A DNA stretch of 64,000 nucleotides, taken from positions 1 to 64,000 of the forward strand of contig NZ_LQPW01000022.1 of assembly GCF_002116635.1 (NCBI RefSeq), written 5' to 3'. This document shows positions 29,710 to 40,326 of this stretch, one piece after another (the stretch's first letter is position 1; every line of letters begins with the position of its first letter). The position numbers and the translations under genes were made by a program. Below the pieces are notes generated by a model, which ran no database searches, was not told the DNA's origin, and saw only the letters and a list, made by a program, of their open reading frames with translations. The stretch is from Mycobacterium szulgai (GTDB lineage: Bacteria; Actinomycetota; Actinomycetes; Mycobacteriales; Mycobacteriaceae).

Positions 29710-31329
29710 TTACGGTGTTCCGTGCTTGCCCGGGCGGCCGAATAGTGTTCCGCCGCTGCCACCGGCGGCGCCGGTTCCACCATCGGTGCCGTCGCCACCG
29801 TCGCCACCGTTGCCGATCAGTTGGCTGTGTCCGCCAACTCCGCCGGAACCGCCCGCGCCCGGGGTGGCGGCGGCGCCCCCATTCCCACCGCCGCCGCCGT
29901 CTCCGAGCAGCTCACCGGCAGTCCCGCCGGCGCCACCGCCGCCACCTGCGCCGACGCCGATACCGGCGCCGCCTGCGCCCCCGTGCCCGCCGTTGCCGAT
30001 GAAGTAGGTGTTGCCGCCGTAGCCGCCGAGCCCGCCCGCCGGGTTGCCTGTCACACCGGCGCCGCCGGCGCCGCCGGCACCGCCACTGCCGTAGAAGATC
30101 CCGCCCAAGCCGCCGTAGCCGCCGGGGCCTCCGCCCAAGCCGCCGTTGCCGCCGGCTCCGCCGTTGCCGAAGAATCCTGCCGGCCCGCCGCTGTTACCGG
30201 GGCCGCCGACGAAGGAACCGTTGATGCCGTTGCCGCCGTTGCCGCCGTTGCCGCCGCCACCGAAGATCCCGCCCGGGCCGCCGAAGCCGCCGCCACCACC
30301 AGCTCCGAAATCGGCGCCGACGGGTACGGCGTTGCCGCCGTCGCCACCGATACCGCCGTAGCCGTATATGAACCCGGCTTTTCCGCCGTCACCGCCCGGG
30401 CCGGCTGAGAAATAACCCGTGCCGCCGTGACCGCCCGCCCCGCCGTTGCCATGCAGGAGCGCGCCGTTGCCACCTATGCCGCCCGCGCCGCCCACCCCGG
30501 AAACGTTCGTGTCGTTTCCGCCGTGGCCGCCGGCCCCGCCGTCGCCGGACAGCCCGAAATTGAGCACTCCGACGCTGCCACCGCGGCCGCCGACACCACC
30601 GATACCGCCGCTGCTGCCGCCAAGGCCGCCGTCTCCGCCGGCCCCGCCGTTCCCGATCAGCCCGGTGTTCCCGCCGAGTCCGCCGGCGCCGCCGGCGAAG
30701 CTGAGGCCGTTGCCGCCAATGCCACCGGCGCCACCGGCGCCGCCGTTGCCGAAGATCCAGCCGCCCTGGCCGCCGGCTCCGCCAGCGCCCCCATTAGCCG
30801 TGACACTGTTGCCGCCCAGGCCCCCGGCGCCGCCGTTGCCGATCAGCCCGGCGCTACCGCCGGCGCCGCCGGCAACTCCGGGGTTGGTGCTGTCGCCGCC
30901 GCGGCCGCCGTTGCCCCACAGGATGCCGCCGTCGCCGCCGCGCTGTCCGACTCCATTGACGGTTCCGCCGTTGGCGCCGTCGCCGACCAGCGGGCGGGAC
31001 AGCAGCGCTTGGACGGGTGCGTTGATCGCGCTGAGCAGCCCCTGCTGCGCGGTGGCCTCGGCGCTGGCATACGCGGCGGCACCCCCGGCCAGGTTCTGCA
31101 CGATCTGGTCGTGGACGGCCGCCATCTGGGCGCCGATCTTCTGATAGTTCTGCGCGTAAGACCCCAACAGCTCGGCGACCAAAGTGGATACCTGGTCAGC
31201 GGCGGCCGCTTGCATGCCGGTGGTCTGGGCGGCCGCGAGCGCATTTGCTTCGGCGATGGCCGTATTGATGCCGGCCAAATCGGTCGCGCGTGCCAGGATC
31301 GCCTCCGGCCCCACGACGACATACGACAC
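29710..31329 (-). CDS. PE_PGRS family protein
   Basis: 539 aa. The PE domain is [19 protein letters not shown] to about residue 95, followed by the linker [24 protein letters not shown]. About 410 residues of GGxGGx/GNGGxGG repeats come next, ending [14 protein letters not shown] without a distinct C-terminal domain. I prefer GTG at 31329 because GGGAG lies about 8 nt upstream and the product then begins like other PE proteins; an ATG 27 bases upstream is the alternative. PE_PGRS proteins are ESX-5 substrates found at the cell surface. It is paralogous to the neighbouring frameshifted gene. Confidence 0.88.
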   Translation of the reverse strand: MSYVVVGPEAILARATDLAGINTAIAEANALAAAQTTGMQAAAADQVSTLVAELLGSYAQNYQKIGAQMAAVHDQIVQNLAGGAAAYASAEATAQQGLLSAINAPVQALLSRPLVGDGANGGTVNGVGQRGGDGGILWGNGGRGGDSTNPGVAGGAGGSAGLIGNGGAGGLGGNSVTANGGAGGAGGQGGWIFGNGGAGGAGGIGGNGLSFAGGAGGLGGNTGLIGNGGAGGDGGLGGSSGGIGGVGGRGGSVGVLNFGLSGDGGAGGHGGNDTNVSGVGGAGGIGGNGALLHGNGGAGGHGGTGYFSAGPGGDGGKAGFIYGYGGIGGDGGNAVPVGADFGAGGGGGFGGPGGIFGGGGNGGNGGNGINGSFVGGPGNSGGPAGFFGNGGAGGNGGLGGGPGGYGGLGGIFYGSGGAGGAGGAGVTGNPAGGLGGYGGNTYFIGNGGHGGAGGAGIGVGAGGGGGAGGTAGELLGDGGGGGNGGAAATPGAGGSGGVGGHSQLIGNGGDGGDGTDGGTGAAGGSGGTLFGRPGKHGTP

Positions 31330-31414
31330 CGGCACTCCCAATTTGATGAACGACAAACAATCGTATGGCGATCTGGACGACAGGTTGGCGTTTCGGGCAA
31401 AGAATTGCTACCAG

Positions 31415-32095
31415 ATGATCAATTTCGTGCGCGGCGCCGACGGACGCGACCGGCTAGCGACGGTCCTGCCGTTGCTGATCTGCCTCGCGCTGCTGTTCGG
31501 TGGCCTTGCCGCCGGTGTTGCGCTGGGTGGTGTGATGCCGCTGCCCTACGGGCCCGCGGCCCAGGTCCTGGCCTACGTGCACACCGAACCGATCGCGGTG
31601 CAAGTCACCGCCACCTGTGTGTTCGCCTCGTCGGTGCCGCTGGCGGTCTATGCGGCGGTGGCCGCCGCCCGGCTGCGGCGGCTCAACGTGGCCCCGGTTG
31701 CGGCAACTGTCGCGTTGGTCGGCGGGACGCTTGCCGCGGGTGCACTCGGTCTGACCGGTCTGCTCGGGTGGACGTTGTCGCGACCTGAAGTCAGTGCGGA
31801 TGCAGCGCTGGTTAGGGCGATCTACTTCCTGGTGTTTCTGGTCGGCGGCCCGGGACACATCGCGGCGCTGGGAGTGCAGATCGCTGCAATCGCGGTACCG
31901 AGCTTGGCTATGCGGCTGTTATCGCGACCGTTGGCCTGGCTCGGCCTGACGATTGCGGGGCTCGCCGAGCTGGCCACGCTGGTCTTGGCCTGGCCGGCGC
32001 TGGGCGTGATCTTGCCGATCGCCCGGGTGGCGGGGTTGCTGTGGTTGCTGGCGGCCGGGGCGCTATTGCCGCGGGTGCACCTCGACGCGGTGTAG
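31415..32095 (+). CDS. Polytopic membrane protein, possibly DUF4386-like
   Basis: About 226 aa from ATG 31415 ([20 protein letters not shown]). Six hydrophobic segments are visible, including [37 protein letters not shown] and [20 protein letters not shown]. The segment [20 protein letters not shown] recalls DUF4386-type membrane proteins. An ATG at 31346 could extend it by 23 residues, but those are polar and would place the start almost at the divergent PE_PGRS start. No function is assigned. The 3' end overlaps the convergent rnz by 33 bp. Confidence 0.65.
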   Translation: MINFVRGADGRDRLATVLPLLICLALLFGGLAAGVALGGVMPLPYGPAAQVLAYVHTEPIAVQVTATCVFASSVPLAVYAAVAAARLRRLNVAPVAATVALVGGTLAAGALGLTGLLGWTLSRPEVSADAALVRAIYFLVFLVGGPGHIAALGVQIAAIAVPSLAMRLLSRPLAWLGLTIAGLAELATLVLAWPALGVILPIARVAGLLWLLAAGALLPRVHLDAV

Positions 32096-32905
32096 GTCGT
32101 CGCCGAGTTCGATCCGGCCGCTGAATTCAGACGCGGCCAGCGCGCGCCACTGCTCCTCTTGCCCTGGCGCGATCGCCGGCACGTAATGCGTCAGGATCAG
32201 CGTGGCCACACCCGCGCGGGCCGCGGTGGCCGCCGCTTCCTGCACCGACGAGTGGTAATCGCAGACGTCCTGCACACGTTGCTGGGGAACGTGAGCCAGG
32301 ATGTCCTTGCGGATCGCGGTGTGCACCAAGGCGTCTGCGCCGGCGGCCAGCTCATCCAGGGTCTCGCACGGCACGGTGTCACCGGCCAGCACCACCGAGG
32401 TGCCGCCGGATTCGATGCGGAATCCGATCGTCGGCGCCACCGGGCGGTGATCGGTGGGGGCCACCCGGATCGTCACTCCGTCGCGGTCCCACACCTGGCC
32501 GTCGGTGTATTCGTGGACCTCGATCGGTGGCGGGTCATTGAGGTCGTCGTGGTGTGCGATCCGGTATTCGATGTCGTGGCCGAACGCCTTCAGCGTCGCC
32601 GCTACCGTCTCCGCCGTGCCGGGCGGTCCGATCACCTGCAGCGGTGGGGGATCGGGCGCGAAGTTGGTGATCCAACTCGTGATGAGCAGGTCGCCGAGTT
32701 CGGCGATGTGGTCGCTGTGCAGGTGAGTGAGCAGCAGCGCCGACAATCCGGCGGCACCCACACCCACGGCCGCCGCGCGTTGCAGCGCGCCGCGTCCGCA
32801 ATCCACCAAAAACACCTGCCCGCCCACCCGCACCAGCGTCGAGGGGCCGGCCCGGTTCGGGTCGGGGATGGGGCTTCCGGTTCCGAGCAACGTGATCTCG
32901 ATCAT
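32063..32905 (-). CDS. rnz: Ribonuclease Z / metallo-beta-lactamase fold hydrolase
   Basis: 280 aa. It begins [20 protein letters not shown] and has the zinc-binding HLHSDH (61-66). Further metal ligands are the aspartate in VLAGDTVPC and the histidine in LILTHY. Ribonuclease Z trims tRNA 3' ends, and the homologue is Rv2407. The length suits RNase Z, but related arylsulfatase-like members of the fold cannot be separated by eye. Confidence 0.85.
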   Translation of the reverse strand: MIEITLLGTGSPIPDPNRAGPSTLVRVGGQVFLVDCGRGALQRAAAVGVGAAGLSALLLTHLHSDHIAELGDLLITSWITNFAPDPPPLQVIGPPGTAETVAATLKAFGHDIEYRIAHHDDLNDPPPIEVHEYTDGQVWDRDGVTIRVAPTDHRPVAPTIGFRIESGGTSVVLAGDTVPCETLDELAAGADALVHTAIRKDILAHVPQQRVQDVCDYHSSVQEAAATAARAGVATLILTHYVPAIAPGQEEQWRALAASEFSGRIELGDDLHRVEVHPRQ

Positions 32906-33023
32906 GGCCCTAATGCATACCGGGTTTGTTGCATCGCCATGCGTTCGGGTGTTGGCTTTCCCGTCGCGCGAACTAGCCGTAGCCTGATGTGAGGCAGCTC
33001 ACGACCGACGGGAGGGCTTCTTA

Positions 33024-33452
33024 ATGCGGATCGCGGACGTCTTGCGAAACAAGGGGGCGGCGGTGGTGACGATCAACCCTGACGCGACGGTCCGGGAACT
33101 GCTTGCCGGCCTGGCTGAGCAGAACATCGGCGCCATGGTGGTGGTAGGCGACGAGGGTGTGGTCGGCATCGTCTCGGAACGCGACGTCGTACGCCAGCTA
33201 CACACGCATGGCGCCAGCGTGCTGTCTCGCCCCATCTCGAAGATCATGACCAGTGCCGTCGCCACCTGCACAAAATCCGACACCGTGGACGCCATCAGTG
33301 TGCTGATGACGCAGAACCGGGTGCGTCACGTGCCGGTGCTCGACGGCAAGAAGCTGATCGGGATCGTCAGCATCGGTGACGTGGTGAAGACCCGGATGGG
33401 GGAGCTCGAGGCCGAGCAGCAGCAGCTGCAGTCCTACATCACGCAGGGCTGA
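33024..33452 (+). CDS. Tandem CBS-domain protein
   Basis: 142 aa made almost entirely of two CBS motifs: VRELLAGLAEQNIGAMVVVGDEGVVGIVSERDVV and DAISVLMTQNRVRHVPVLDGKKLIGIVSIGDVV (about 22-56 and 88-121). CBS pairs bind adenine nucleotides or S-adenosyl ligands and sense energy state. GGGAGG lies about 9 nt upstream of the ATG. Equivalent to Rv2406c. It stands alone, with a repeat-containing gap downstream. Confidence 0.93.
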   Translation: MRIADVLRNKGAAVVTINPDATVRELLAGLAEQNIGAMVVVGDEGVVGIVSERDVVRQLHTHGASVLSRPISKIMTSAVATCTKSDTVDAISVLMTQNRVRHVPVLDGKKLIGIVSIGDVVKTRMGELEAEQQQLQSYITQG

Positions 33453-33533
33453 TCGCCTAGGTTCCATCGAGTGTGCGTTCTGGGCGGATAAGTCGAAGAG
33501 ATCCCGCCGCATGTTCACTTTCGATGCCGTGAC

Positions 33534-33603
33534 GATGCCGTGACCGCACACCCGATCGCGACGGCCACACTCGCGACGCCGTGACCGCACACTAAATCGC
33601 GAC
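33534..33603 (+). repeat. Two 29-bp direct repeats, possible dispersed mycobacterial repeat
   Basis: Units at 33534-33562 and 33575-33603 share GCCGTGACCGCACAC and ATCGCGAC and match at 25 of 29 positions by eye. A partial third start (GATGCCGTGAC) precedes the first. They fill much of the 160-bp gap between the CBS gene and the convergent PemK-like gene. Such units recall short dispersed repeats of non-tuberculous mycobacteria; no protein is encoded. Confidence 0.55.
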
Positions 33604-33612
33604 AACCGCGGC

Positions 33613-34215
33613 TTAGCGCCAGGAGTATTCGGCGCGCAGCCGCGCGGCCACCACGTCGAAGACCTCGCGATTCAGGATCGCGCCCTCACGGCGAATGCTC
33701 TCCTCGGGCACGTCGAGCACCCGGTCCAGGCGCACCCAGCTGGGCCGGCCCTCGTAATCCCAATCGCCAGAACCGATTCCGACCCAGTCGCGGTCACTGG
33801 CGTGGCGCTCCTTGCTGGACACCATCAGGCCGAGCAGGACGCTACGGTCCCGGCCGACGACGAGTACCGGACGGTCCTTGCCGCGGGTCGGGTCGTCTTC
33901 GTAGACCACCCAGGTCCAGACGATCTCCCCGGGATCGGCGCGGCCGTCGAGATCCGGGGCGTAGACCAGCTTCCGGGCCCGCTGTGCGGTCGGGAAACTG
34001 GTGCTGGTCACCGGGCGGCCCGCGGTGATCTCGGCGGGTGGCGGCGGCACCGCCGAGACCATGATGTTGGCGGTGATCTTGACGGCCTGCTGGATGGTCT
34101 TCAGCGTGTTCTGGGTGTTCTGTATTTGACGGACGAGCTTGGGCCCCTCGTTGAAGACGAGGTTTTCCGCGAAGCGCTGGAACGTCTTCCACTGAGACTT
34201 CCGGGGAGGCGCCAT
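33613..34215 (-). CDS. PemK/MazF-like fold protein (Rv2405 type)
   Basis: 200 aa. The N-terminal 55 residues are basic and helical. The rest has the PemK-like core [21 protein letters not shown], followed by [12 protein letters not shown]. No antitoxin-like gene is adjacent, so a classical toxin-antitoxin role is doubtful. The conserved mycobacterial Rv2405 has this size and position. It is divergent from lepA, and their 5' regions are only about 98 bp apart. Confidence 0.8.
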   Translation of the reverse strand: MAPPRKSQWKTFQRFAENLVFNEGPKLVRQIQNTQNTLKTIQQAVKITANIMVSAVPPPPAEITAGRPVTSTSFPTAQRARKLVYAPDLDGRADPGEIVWTWVVYEDDPTRGKDRPVLVVGRDRSVLLGLMVSSKERHASDRDWVGIGSGDWDYEGRPSWVRLDRVLDVPEESIRREGAILNREVFDVVAARLRAEYSWR

Positions 34216-34313
34216 GTTCGCAGCATAACCGCGATCCGCAGAGCGCGATTCGATCGCAAGCGCGGTGCACGGATAGGCTGGACACCCGTAAACCCCCGCT
34301 CCAGGAGATTCCC

Positions 34314-36155
34314 ATCAGCAGTTTTGCCGACAAAACCTTCACCCCGCCGGCGCAGATTCGGAATTTCTGCATCATCGCTCACATCGACCACGGCAAGTCG
34401 ACCCTGGCCGACCGGATGCTGCAGCTGACCGGGGTGGTCGACGAGCGCTCGATGCGGGCCCAGTACCTGGACCGGATGGACATCGAGCGGGAACGCGGCA
34501 TCACCATCAAGGCCCAGAATGTGCGGCTGCCGTGGCAAGTGAACAACGAAAACTACGTCCTGCACCTGATCGACACTCCGGGCCACGTCGACTTCACCTA
34601 CGAGGTGTCGCGTGCGCTGGAGGCCTGCGAGGGTGCGGTGCTGCTGGTCGACGCCGCGCAGGGCATCGAGGCGCAGACGCTGGCCAACCTGTACCTGGCA
34701 CTGGACCGTGACCTACACATCATCCCGGTGCTCAACAAGATCGACCTGCCGGCCGCCGACCCGGACCGCTACGCCGGCGAGATCGCCCACATCATCGGCT
34801 GCGAGCCGAGCGACGTGCTGCGGGTATCCGGCAAGACCGGCGAAGGCGTGGCCGATCTGCTCGACCACGTGGTGCAAGAGGTTCCGCCGCCCCAGGGCGA
34901 CGCCGACGCGCCCACCCGGGCAATGATCTTCGACTCGGTCTACGACATCTACCGCGGCGTGGTGACCTATGTCAGGGTGGTCGACGGCGCCATCAAACCG
35001 CGCGAGCGCATCGCGATGATGTCCACCGGCGCCACCCACGAACTGCTCGAAGTCGGCATCGTCTCGCCGGAACCGAAGCCCAGCGAGGGCCTGGGTGTCG
35101 GCGAGGTGGGCTACCTGATCACCGGTGTCAAGGACGTCCGTCAGTCCAAGGTCGGCGACACCGTGACGACGGCGCGACACGGCGCCAAAGAGGCGCTCAC
35201 GGGATACCGCGAGCCCAAGCCGATGGTCTACTCCGGCCTGTATCCGGTTGACGGCTCGGAGTACCCGAACCTGCGCGATGCCCTGGACAAGTTGCAGCTC
35301 AACGACGCCGCCCTGACCTACGAGCCGGAAACCTCTGTGGCGCTTGGCTTTGGCTTCCGGTGTGGCTTCCTGGGCCTGCTGCACATGGAGATCACCCGCG
35401 AACGCCTGGAGCGCGAATTCGACCTGGACCTGATCTCGACCTCACCCAACGTCGTGTACCGGGTTATCAAGGATGACGGCGCCGAGAGCATCGTGACCAA
35501 CCCGTCGGACTGGCCGGAGGGCAAGATCGGCACTGTCTACGAACCCGTCGTGAAGACGACCATCATCGCGCCCAGCGAGTTCATCGGCACCATCATGGAA
35601 CTGTGCCAATCGCGGCGCGGTGAGCTGGGCGGCATGGACTACCTGTCGCCGGAGCGCGTCGAGCTGCGCTACACAATGCCGTTGGGCGAGATCATCTTCG
35701 ACTTCTTCGACTCGCTGAAATCGCGCACCCGCGGCTATGCCAGCCTCGACTATGAAGAGTCCGGCGAGCAGGAGGCTCAGCTGGTCAAGGTCGACATTCT
35801 GCTGCAAGGCGAAGCCGTCGACGCTTTCAGTGCGATCATCCACAAAGACGGCGCTTCGGCCTACGGCAACAAGATGACCACCAAGCTCAAGGAGCTGATT
35901 CCGCGCCAGCAGTTCGAGGTGCCCGTGCAGGCTGCCATCGGGTCGAAAATCATTGCACGCGAAAATATCCGGGCAATCCGCAAGGACGTGTTGTCCAAGT
36001 GCTACGGCGGCGACATCACCCGCAAACGCAAACTTCTGGAGAAGCAGAAGGAAGGCAAGAAGCGGATGAAGACCATCGGGCGGGTTGAGGTGCCGCAGGA
36101 AGCGTTCGTCGCGGCGTTGTCCACCGAGGCGGCCGGGGACAAGGGCAAGAAGTAG
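34314..36155 (+). CDS. lepA: Elongation factor 4 (LepA) with apparent ATC start
   Basis: About 613 aa from 34314. A translational GTPase that back-translocates or remodels ribosomes; the G1 motif AHIDHGKST, the EF4 domains and the C-terminal [20 protein letters not shown] are all present. Between the in-frame stop at 34152 and Met at 34416 there is no ATG, GTG or TTG, yet that Met lies after the G1 motif and cannot be the true start. AGGAG at 34303-34307 sits 6 nt before an in-frame ATC at 34314 that opens ISSFADKTF, the usual N-terminus. I infer ATC (or ATT at 34308, or CTG upstream) initiation. Equivalent to Rv2404c. Confidence 0.9.
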   Translation: MSSFADKTFTPPAQIRNFCIIAHIDHGKSTLADRMLQLTGVVDERSMRAQYLDRMDIERERGITIKAQNVRLPWQVNNENYVLHLIDTPGHVDFTYEVSRALEACEGAVLLVDAAQGIEAQTLANLYLALDRDLHIIPVLNKIDLPAADPDRYAGEIAHIIGCEPSDVLRVSGKTGEGVADLLDHVVQEVPPPQGDADAPTRAMIFDSVYDIYRGVVTYVRVVDGAIKPRERIAMMSTGATHELLEVGIVSPEPKPSEGLGVGEVGYLITGVKDVRQSKVGDTVTTARHGAKEALTGYREPKPMVYSGLYPVDGSEYPNLRDALDKLQLNDAALTYEPETSVALGFGFRCGFLGLLHMEITRERLEREFDLDLISTSPNVVYRVIKDDGAESIVTNPSDWPEGKIGTVYEPVVKTTIIAPSEFIGTIMELCQSRRGELGGMDYLSPERVELRYTMPLGEIIFDFFDSLKSRTRGYASLDYEESGEQEAQLVKVDILLQGEAVDAFSAIIHKDGASAYGNKMTTKLKELIPRQQFEVPVQAAIGSKIIARENIRAIRKDVLSKCYGGDITRKRKLLEKQKEGKKRMKTIGRVEVPQEAFVAALSTEAAGDKGKK

Positions 36156-36157
36156 CA

Positions 36158-36916
36158 ATGGCCCGAAAAGCCCGCTGGTATGCGGTTTTTCCGCTGTTGA
36201 CGCTCCTGCTTGCCACTGGCTGCGGCGGCATCGAGGGCAGCGCGCGCCCCGCGCCAGGGCTCAAACCGCGCCCGCTGATGGGCGAGACCATCAAGCAGGT
36301 GCTGCTCGATGACGCCGCTTTGGGCAAGATCCTCAACCAGCGATTCAAAGCCGATGCTCACCTGCCGCCGCGGTTCGGCGGACCGGAGAAGTTGCAGACC
36401 GGTTTTGGGGTTATCACGCCGGCCGAGTGTGCCGGCGTCACGACAATGACGGCGCGCAGTGCCTACAGCTCCTACGAGGTCAAGAATGTCGCCCGCGAAT
36501 CATGGTGGATCGACGGGGGTCCCGCGAAGGTGATCAGTGTGGCAGAGGCCGTGGTCGCGTTGCCGACGGCCACCGATGCCGACGCACTGTTCGCCAAGTT
36601 CTCCGACCAGTGGGACGGTTGCAACGGCAAGACCGTGACCGTCGAGGGCAGTGGCCTCAATTTCGCCGACGAGATCAGCGACGTCCGGGTGGCCAATTCT
36701 GTTCTCGCCGCGACGGTTTCGGTGCAGCTGTCGGGCTCGTCCACCGGCAAGCGACCAGAAGCGCGCGCCATCGGCGTCCGGGGGAATTGCCTCGTCGAAG
36801 TCGAGATCACGTTCTTCAGCACCCAGAGCCCGTCGGATCAGGGATCGGGCGATCCGCACACCAGCGCGATCGATATCGCCCACATCATGATGGACAAGAT
36901 CAGCGCCCTGAGCTGA
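36158..36916 (+). CDS. lppR: Lipoprotein LppR, PknH-like sensor domain
   Basis: 252 aa. A signal peptide with lipobox LATGC (lipidated Cys22) is followed by an exported domain. That domain has the conserved tryptophan/cysteine pattern of the PknH extracellular-like family (ESWWIDGGPAKVISVAEAVVAL, then DQWDGCNGKTV). It starts 2 bp after the lepA stop and is likely co-transcribed. The ligand is unknown. Equivalent to Rv2403c. Confidence 0.88.
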   Translation: MARKARWYAVFPLLTLLLATGCGGIEGSARPAPGLKPRPLMGETIKQVLLDDAALGKILNQRFKADAHLPPRFGGPEKLQTGFGVITPAECAGVTTMTARSAYSSYEVKNVARESWWIDGGPAKVISVAEAVVALPTATDADALFAKFSDQWDGCNGKTVTVEGSGLNFADEISDVRVANSVLAATVSVQLSGSSTGKRPEARAIGVRGNCLVEVEITFFSTQSPSDQGSGDPHTSAIDIAHIMMDKISALS

Positions 36917-36921
36917 CCCGC

Positions 36922-38958
36922 TTACACCGGCGCGTTGGCGGGCTGGAACGACCCGGAGCCGTCGGCTTCTTCCTCGGCCCGGATCACGTGCACCAACGCG
37001 TTGATCAGGGCCAGATGGGTGAACGCCTGCGGGAAGTTGCCGAGTTGGCGGCCGGTGCGCGGCTCGATCTCCTCGGCGTACAGGTGCAACGGACTGGCGA
37101 AGGACAGCAACCGCTCGCACAGTCGCTTGGCGCGTTTCACCTCGCCGATCTCGACCAGCGCCGAAACCAGCCAGAACGAGCAGATGGTGAACGTGCCTTC
37201 CTCGCCGCTCAGTCCGTCGTCGGTCTCGTGCACCCGATACCGCAGCACCAGGCCTTCCTCGGTGAGCTCGTCGGCGATGGCCAGCACGGTGTTGCGCACC
37301 CGCGGATCGTCCGGCGGCAGGAACCGGGTCAGCACCACCAGCAGCAGCGACGCATCGAGCGCGTCATCGCCGTAGCGCTGGGTGAACACACCGCGGGAGT
37401 CGACGCCGTGCTCGAGGATGTCGGCCTTGATCTCCTCGGCGATGGCCCGCCACTGCTGGGCGTAGCTTTTCTCGCCTTGCCGCTCGGCCAGTTTGGCGCC
37501 GCGGTCCAGGGCCACCCAGCACATCACCTTCGACGACGTGAAGTGCTGTGGCTCCCCGCGCACCTCCCAGATGCCACGGTCGGGCCCTCGCCAATGCTTG
37601 ACCGCCTCTTCCACCTGTTTCTTCAGCACCGGCCACAGGTTCTCCGGAATCTGCTCGCGCGACTTCGCGTGCAGGTAGAAGGAGTCCAGAACCGAGCCCC
37701 AAATGTCATGCTGCACTTGGTCATAGGCGCCGTTGCCGATCCGCACCGGACGCGCGTGGTCGTAGCCGGAGAGGTGGTGCAGTTCCTCTTCGACCAGGCT
37801 GCGCTCGCCACCCACGCCGTACATCACCTGCAGCGGATGGCGTTCATTGCTGTTTGCGCCCGACACGTCGGCGATGAACGCGAAGAAGTCGTCGGCCTCG
37901 CGGTCCAGTCCCAGGGTGTACAGGCCCCACAATGCGAAGGTGGAGTCGCGGATCCAGGAGTAGCGGTAGTCCCAGTTGCGTTCTCCCTGTGGAGTTTCCG
38001 GAAGTGAGGTGGTGCTGGCGGCCAGCAGCGCACCGGTGGGGGAGTAGGTCAGCCCCTTCAACGTCAGCGCGCTGCGCTGCAGATACGCCCGCCAGGGGTG
38101 GTCGGGGAAGTTGCCGATGTTGATCCACTGCCGCCAGCACTCGGTGGTTTGCCACATCTTGTCCGCGGCTTCTTCGTAGGTCTGTGGTGCCGGATGCTTG
38201 GTCCAGCTCAGCGCGACGAAGACGTCGTCGCCCTCTTTCATCCGGGTGCGAGCGCGGGCTTCGCGCCCTTCTAAGCCGATGTTGAGGTTGGTGGTCAGCC
38301 GCAATGTGGGGTGGGCGTCGGGCTGCTTGCCGGCGCGCGCGATGGCCTCGCCGTACGCATTGGCCGAGTATTCCCACGTCGCTCCGACGCGGTGATAGTC
38401 GAACGCCGGCTCGCAACTCATCATCAGCTCGACGGTGCCGCTCACGCATCGCACCGTGCGCAGCAGGATGTGCTCAGCGTCCCAGTCCATCGGGGTGCGA
38501 CGGTGTGTGCGCGATCGGCGCTCGATGTCGTGCCACGGCCCCATCACCAGCGCGTCGCGCACGATGAGCCAGCCGGTGGGCGTCTGCCAGGTGGTCTCCA
38601 TGATCAGGCTGCCCGGAAGATAGCGCCGGGCCGAGGGCACCGAGACTCCATAGGGACCCAGCCGGAAATGCCCGGCGCTGCGGTCCAGAATCGCGCCGAA
38701 CACACTCGGCGAGTCCGGCCTAGGGACGCACAGCCACTCCACCGAACCGGCCGGGGAGATCAGGCACGTGGTCTCCCAGTCGGACAAGAACGCGTAATCG
38801 GCAATGGGCGGAAAGGGATTGCGCAGCGGCGACGTGGGGGTGAAGATCGCGGGTGCGCTCAGATCGAAGGGCGCGGCACGGCTTGCCTCGAACGCGTTAA
38901 TCGCCGTGGTTTCGGGTTCTTTCGGGGGGTCTTCTGCGTGTTGGGCGTCCAGGACCAT
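36922..38958 (-). CDS. GH15-family glycoside hydrolase, trehalase-like
   Basis: 678 aa. An N-terminal beta-sandwich (IADYAFLSDWETTCLISPAGSVEWLCVPRPDSPS) is followed by an (alpha/alpha)6 barrel with GERNWDYRYSWIRDSTFALW and a later QTRY-like segment HMTL-type helices; GH15 glucoamylase/trehalase enzymes share this layout. The M. smegmatis homologue has been characterised as a trehalase, and Rv2402 is its M. tuberculosis counterpart. No signal peptide is seen, so it is cytosolic. The first about 45 residues are unconserved in appearance, so the true start may be further in. Confidence 0.85.
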   Translation of the reverse strand: MVLDAQHAEDPPKEPETTAINAFEASRAAPFDLSAPAIFTPTSPLRNPFPPIADYAFLSDWETTCLISPAGSVEWLCVPRPDSPSVFGAILDRSAGHFRLGPYGVSVPSARRYLPGSLIMETTWQTPTGWLIVRDALVMGPWHDIERRSRTHRRTPMDWDAEHILLRTVRCVSGTVELMMSCEPAFDYHRVGATWEYSANAYGEAIARAGKQPDAHPTLRLTTNLNIGLEGREARARTRMKEGDDVFVALSWTKHPAPQTYEEAADKMWQTTECWRQWINIGNFPDHPWRAYLQRSALTLKGLTYSPTGALLAASTTSLPETPQGERNWDYRYSWIRDSTFALWGLYTLGLDREADDFFAFIADVSGANSNERHPLQVMYGVGGERSLVEEELHHLSGYDHARPVRIGNGAYDQVQHDIWGSVLDSFYLHAKSREQIPENLWPVLKKQVEEAVKHWRGPDRGIWEVRGEPQHFTSSKVMCWVALDRGAKLAERQGEKSYAQQWRAIAEEIKADILEHGVDSRGVFTQRYGDDALDASLLLVVLTRFLPPDDPRVRNTVLAIADELTEEGLVLRYRVHETDDGLSGEEGTFTICSFWLVSALVEIGEVKRAKRLCERLLSFASPLHLYAEEIEPRTGRQLGNFPQAFTHLALINALVHVIRAEEEADGSGSFQPANAPV

Positions 38959-39011
38959 GCCGCCATCATCATCGTTCGACGTGCCCGGCGTCTACCTCCG
39001 TTAACCGAGTG

Positions 39012-40262
39012 TTACCCGGCGCGCCTGGCGTAGCCGGGCGCATGTTCGGGGAGCGGGCCGATGGCCACCAGGTAGCCGATCATTCGGCGCAATGCTGTTG
39101 TTCGGCTGACCAGTTTGATGGCTGGCACCGGCATGTCCTCGGCACCGGTATCGGCACCGGGCACCGCGGCGGTGACCACCCTGGCGTGAATCAGCCGTTG
39201 TACCGCCTGCAGCAGCGTCGTGGGCATCCAGCGGCGTGCCTGCACCCGCGCCAGCTGCCGCTTGGAGACTGAGCCACGGCGCAGCGGTTCGGCGAGCAGA
39301 CGCGCGGCGGCTACCGCGTCGGCCACCGCGAGGTTGATGCCGACACCGCCCACCGGCGACATCGCATGCGCGGCGTCGCCGATGCACAGCGCGCCGTCGG
39401 TATACCAGCGCCGCAGCCGATTCACTTGCACGTCAAGCAATTTCACGTCATCGAAGGAACTCAGCGCGTCAACGCGGTCGGCGAGCCAGGGCACCATGTT
39501 CACCAGCGCGCGGTGCAACGCTGCGATCCCCTCGGACCGCAAACGTGTGTCGGTTCCCTTGGGAATGATGTAAGCGATCTGGTAGTAATCCCCGCGATCG
39601 ATCATGATCGCTCCGTGCCCGGCCCGGAAAGTGCCGGCCAACCCGCTCGGATCGCCGGAATAGCGAGGCAGCCGGAACCACCACACGTCCATCGGGGCCC
39701 CGAAGACCTGCGGTACCAGCCCCAGCGCCGAGCGCACCGTCGATCCGCGGCCATCACAGGCCACCGTCAGCGCTGCCCGCATCTGTTTGTGGTCGCCGCC
39801 CGCGTCGCGATACGTAACGCCGATTACGCGCTCGCGGTCGGGCCCCGAACCGCGCAGCACCCCCGTCGCCTCTGTGCTGCGCAGCAGGCGGAAGGTGGGC
39901 TCAGGCTCGGCGCTGGCGGCCAGCAGCTCCAGGAAGTCCCACTGCGGCACCAGCGCGATGTGTTGATGTGCGCCCGGGAGGCGACTCAGGTCGAGGTTTA
40001 CCGGTTGGCCTTGCAGCTCTATCCGGATGGTGTCGATGAGGCGGTGTGGCAGCTGGGCGAACCGCGAGCCCAGACCGAGTTCGTCCAGCAGGCGCAGCGT
40101 GCTCGCGTGCACGGTGTCGCCGCGGAAGTCACGCAGAAAGTCGGCGTGCTTTTCCATCACCGTGACGTCAATCCCGGCGCGGGCTAACAGCAGCCCAAGC
40201 ATCATGCCCGCCGGTCCGCCCCCGACGATGAGACACGTGGTTTCGTCGCTTCTGCCAGGCAC
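39012..40262 (-). CDS. FAD-dependent aromatic-type monooxygenase
   Basis: 416 aa, GTG start. The FAD-binding motif CLIVGGGPAGMMLGLLLARAG (written from about residue 10) is at the N-terminus, the DG motif is VACDGRGSTVRSALG, and the GD motif is LCIGDAAHAMSPVGGVGIN. Together these define PHBH-type flavin hydroxylases. The substrate is unknown. It stands alone between the trehalase-like gene and the small membrane genes, on the minus strand, and I do not recall it at this place in H37Rv. Confidence 0.87.
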   Translation of the reverse strand: MPGRSDETTCLIVGGGPAGMMLGLLLARAGIDVTVMEKHADFLRDFRGDTVHASTLRLLDELGLGSRFAQLPHRLIDTIRIELQGQPVNLDLSRLPGAHQHIALVPQWDFLELLAASAEPEPTFRLLRSTEATGVLRGSGPDRERVIGVTYRDAGGDHKQMRAALTVACDGRGSTVRSALGLVPQVFGAPMDVWWFRLPRYSGDPSGLAGTFRAGHGAIMIDRGDYYQIAYIIPKGTDTRLRSEGIAALHRALVNMVPWLADRVDALSSFDDVKLLDVQVNRLRRWYTDGALCIGDAAHAMSPVGGVGINLAVADAVAAARLLAEPLRRGSVSKRQLARVQARRWMPTTLLQAVQRLIHARVVTAAVPGADTGAEDMPVPAIKLVSRTTALRRMIGYLVAIGPLPEHAPGYARRAG

Positions 40263-40326
40263 CAGCCGATCTTGGCATATTGGTCTGCCGGTGCCGCGAC
40301 TAAGCGAGGCTAATAGTGTGAGCCCG

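Noticed and set aside
30427..31788. Long plus-strand frames across the PE_PGRS genes (for example about 450 codons)
   Set aside because: They are mirror frames of GGxGGx repeats, giving Ala/Pro-rich nonsense; the minus strand has PE domains and ribosome-binding sites.
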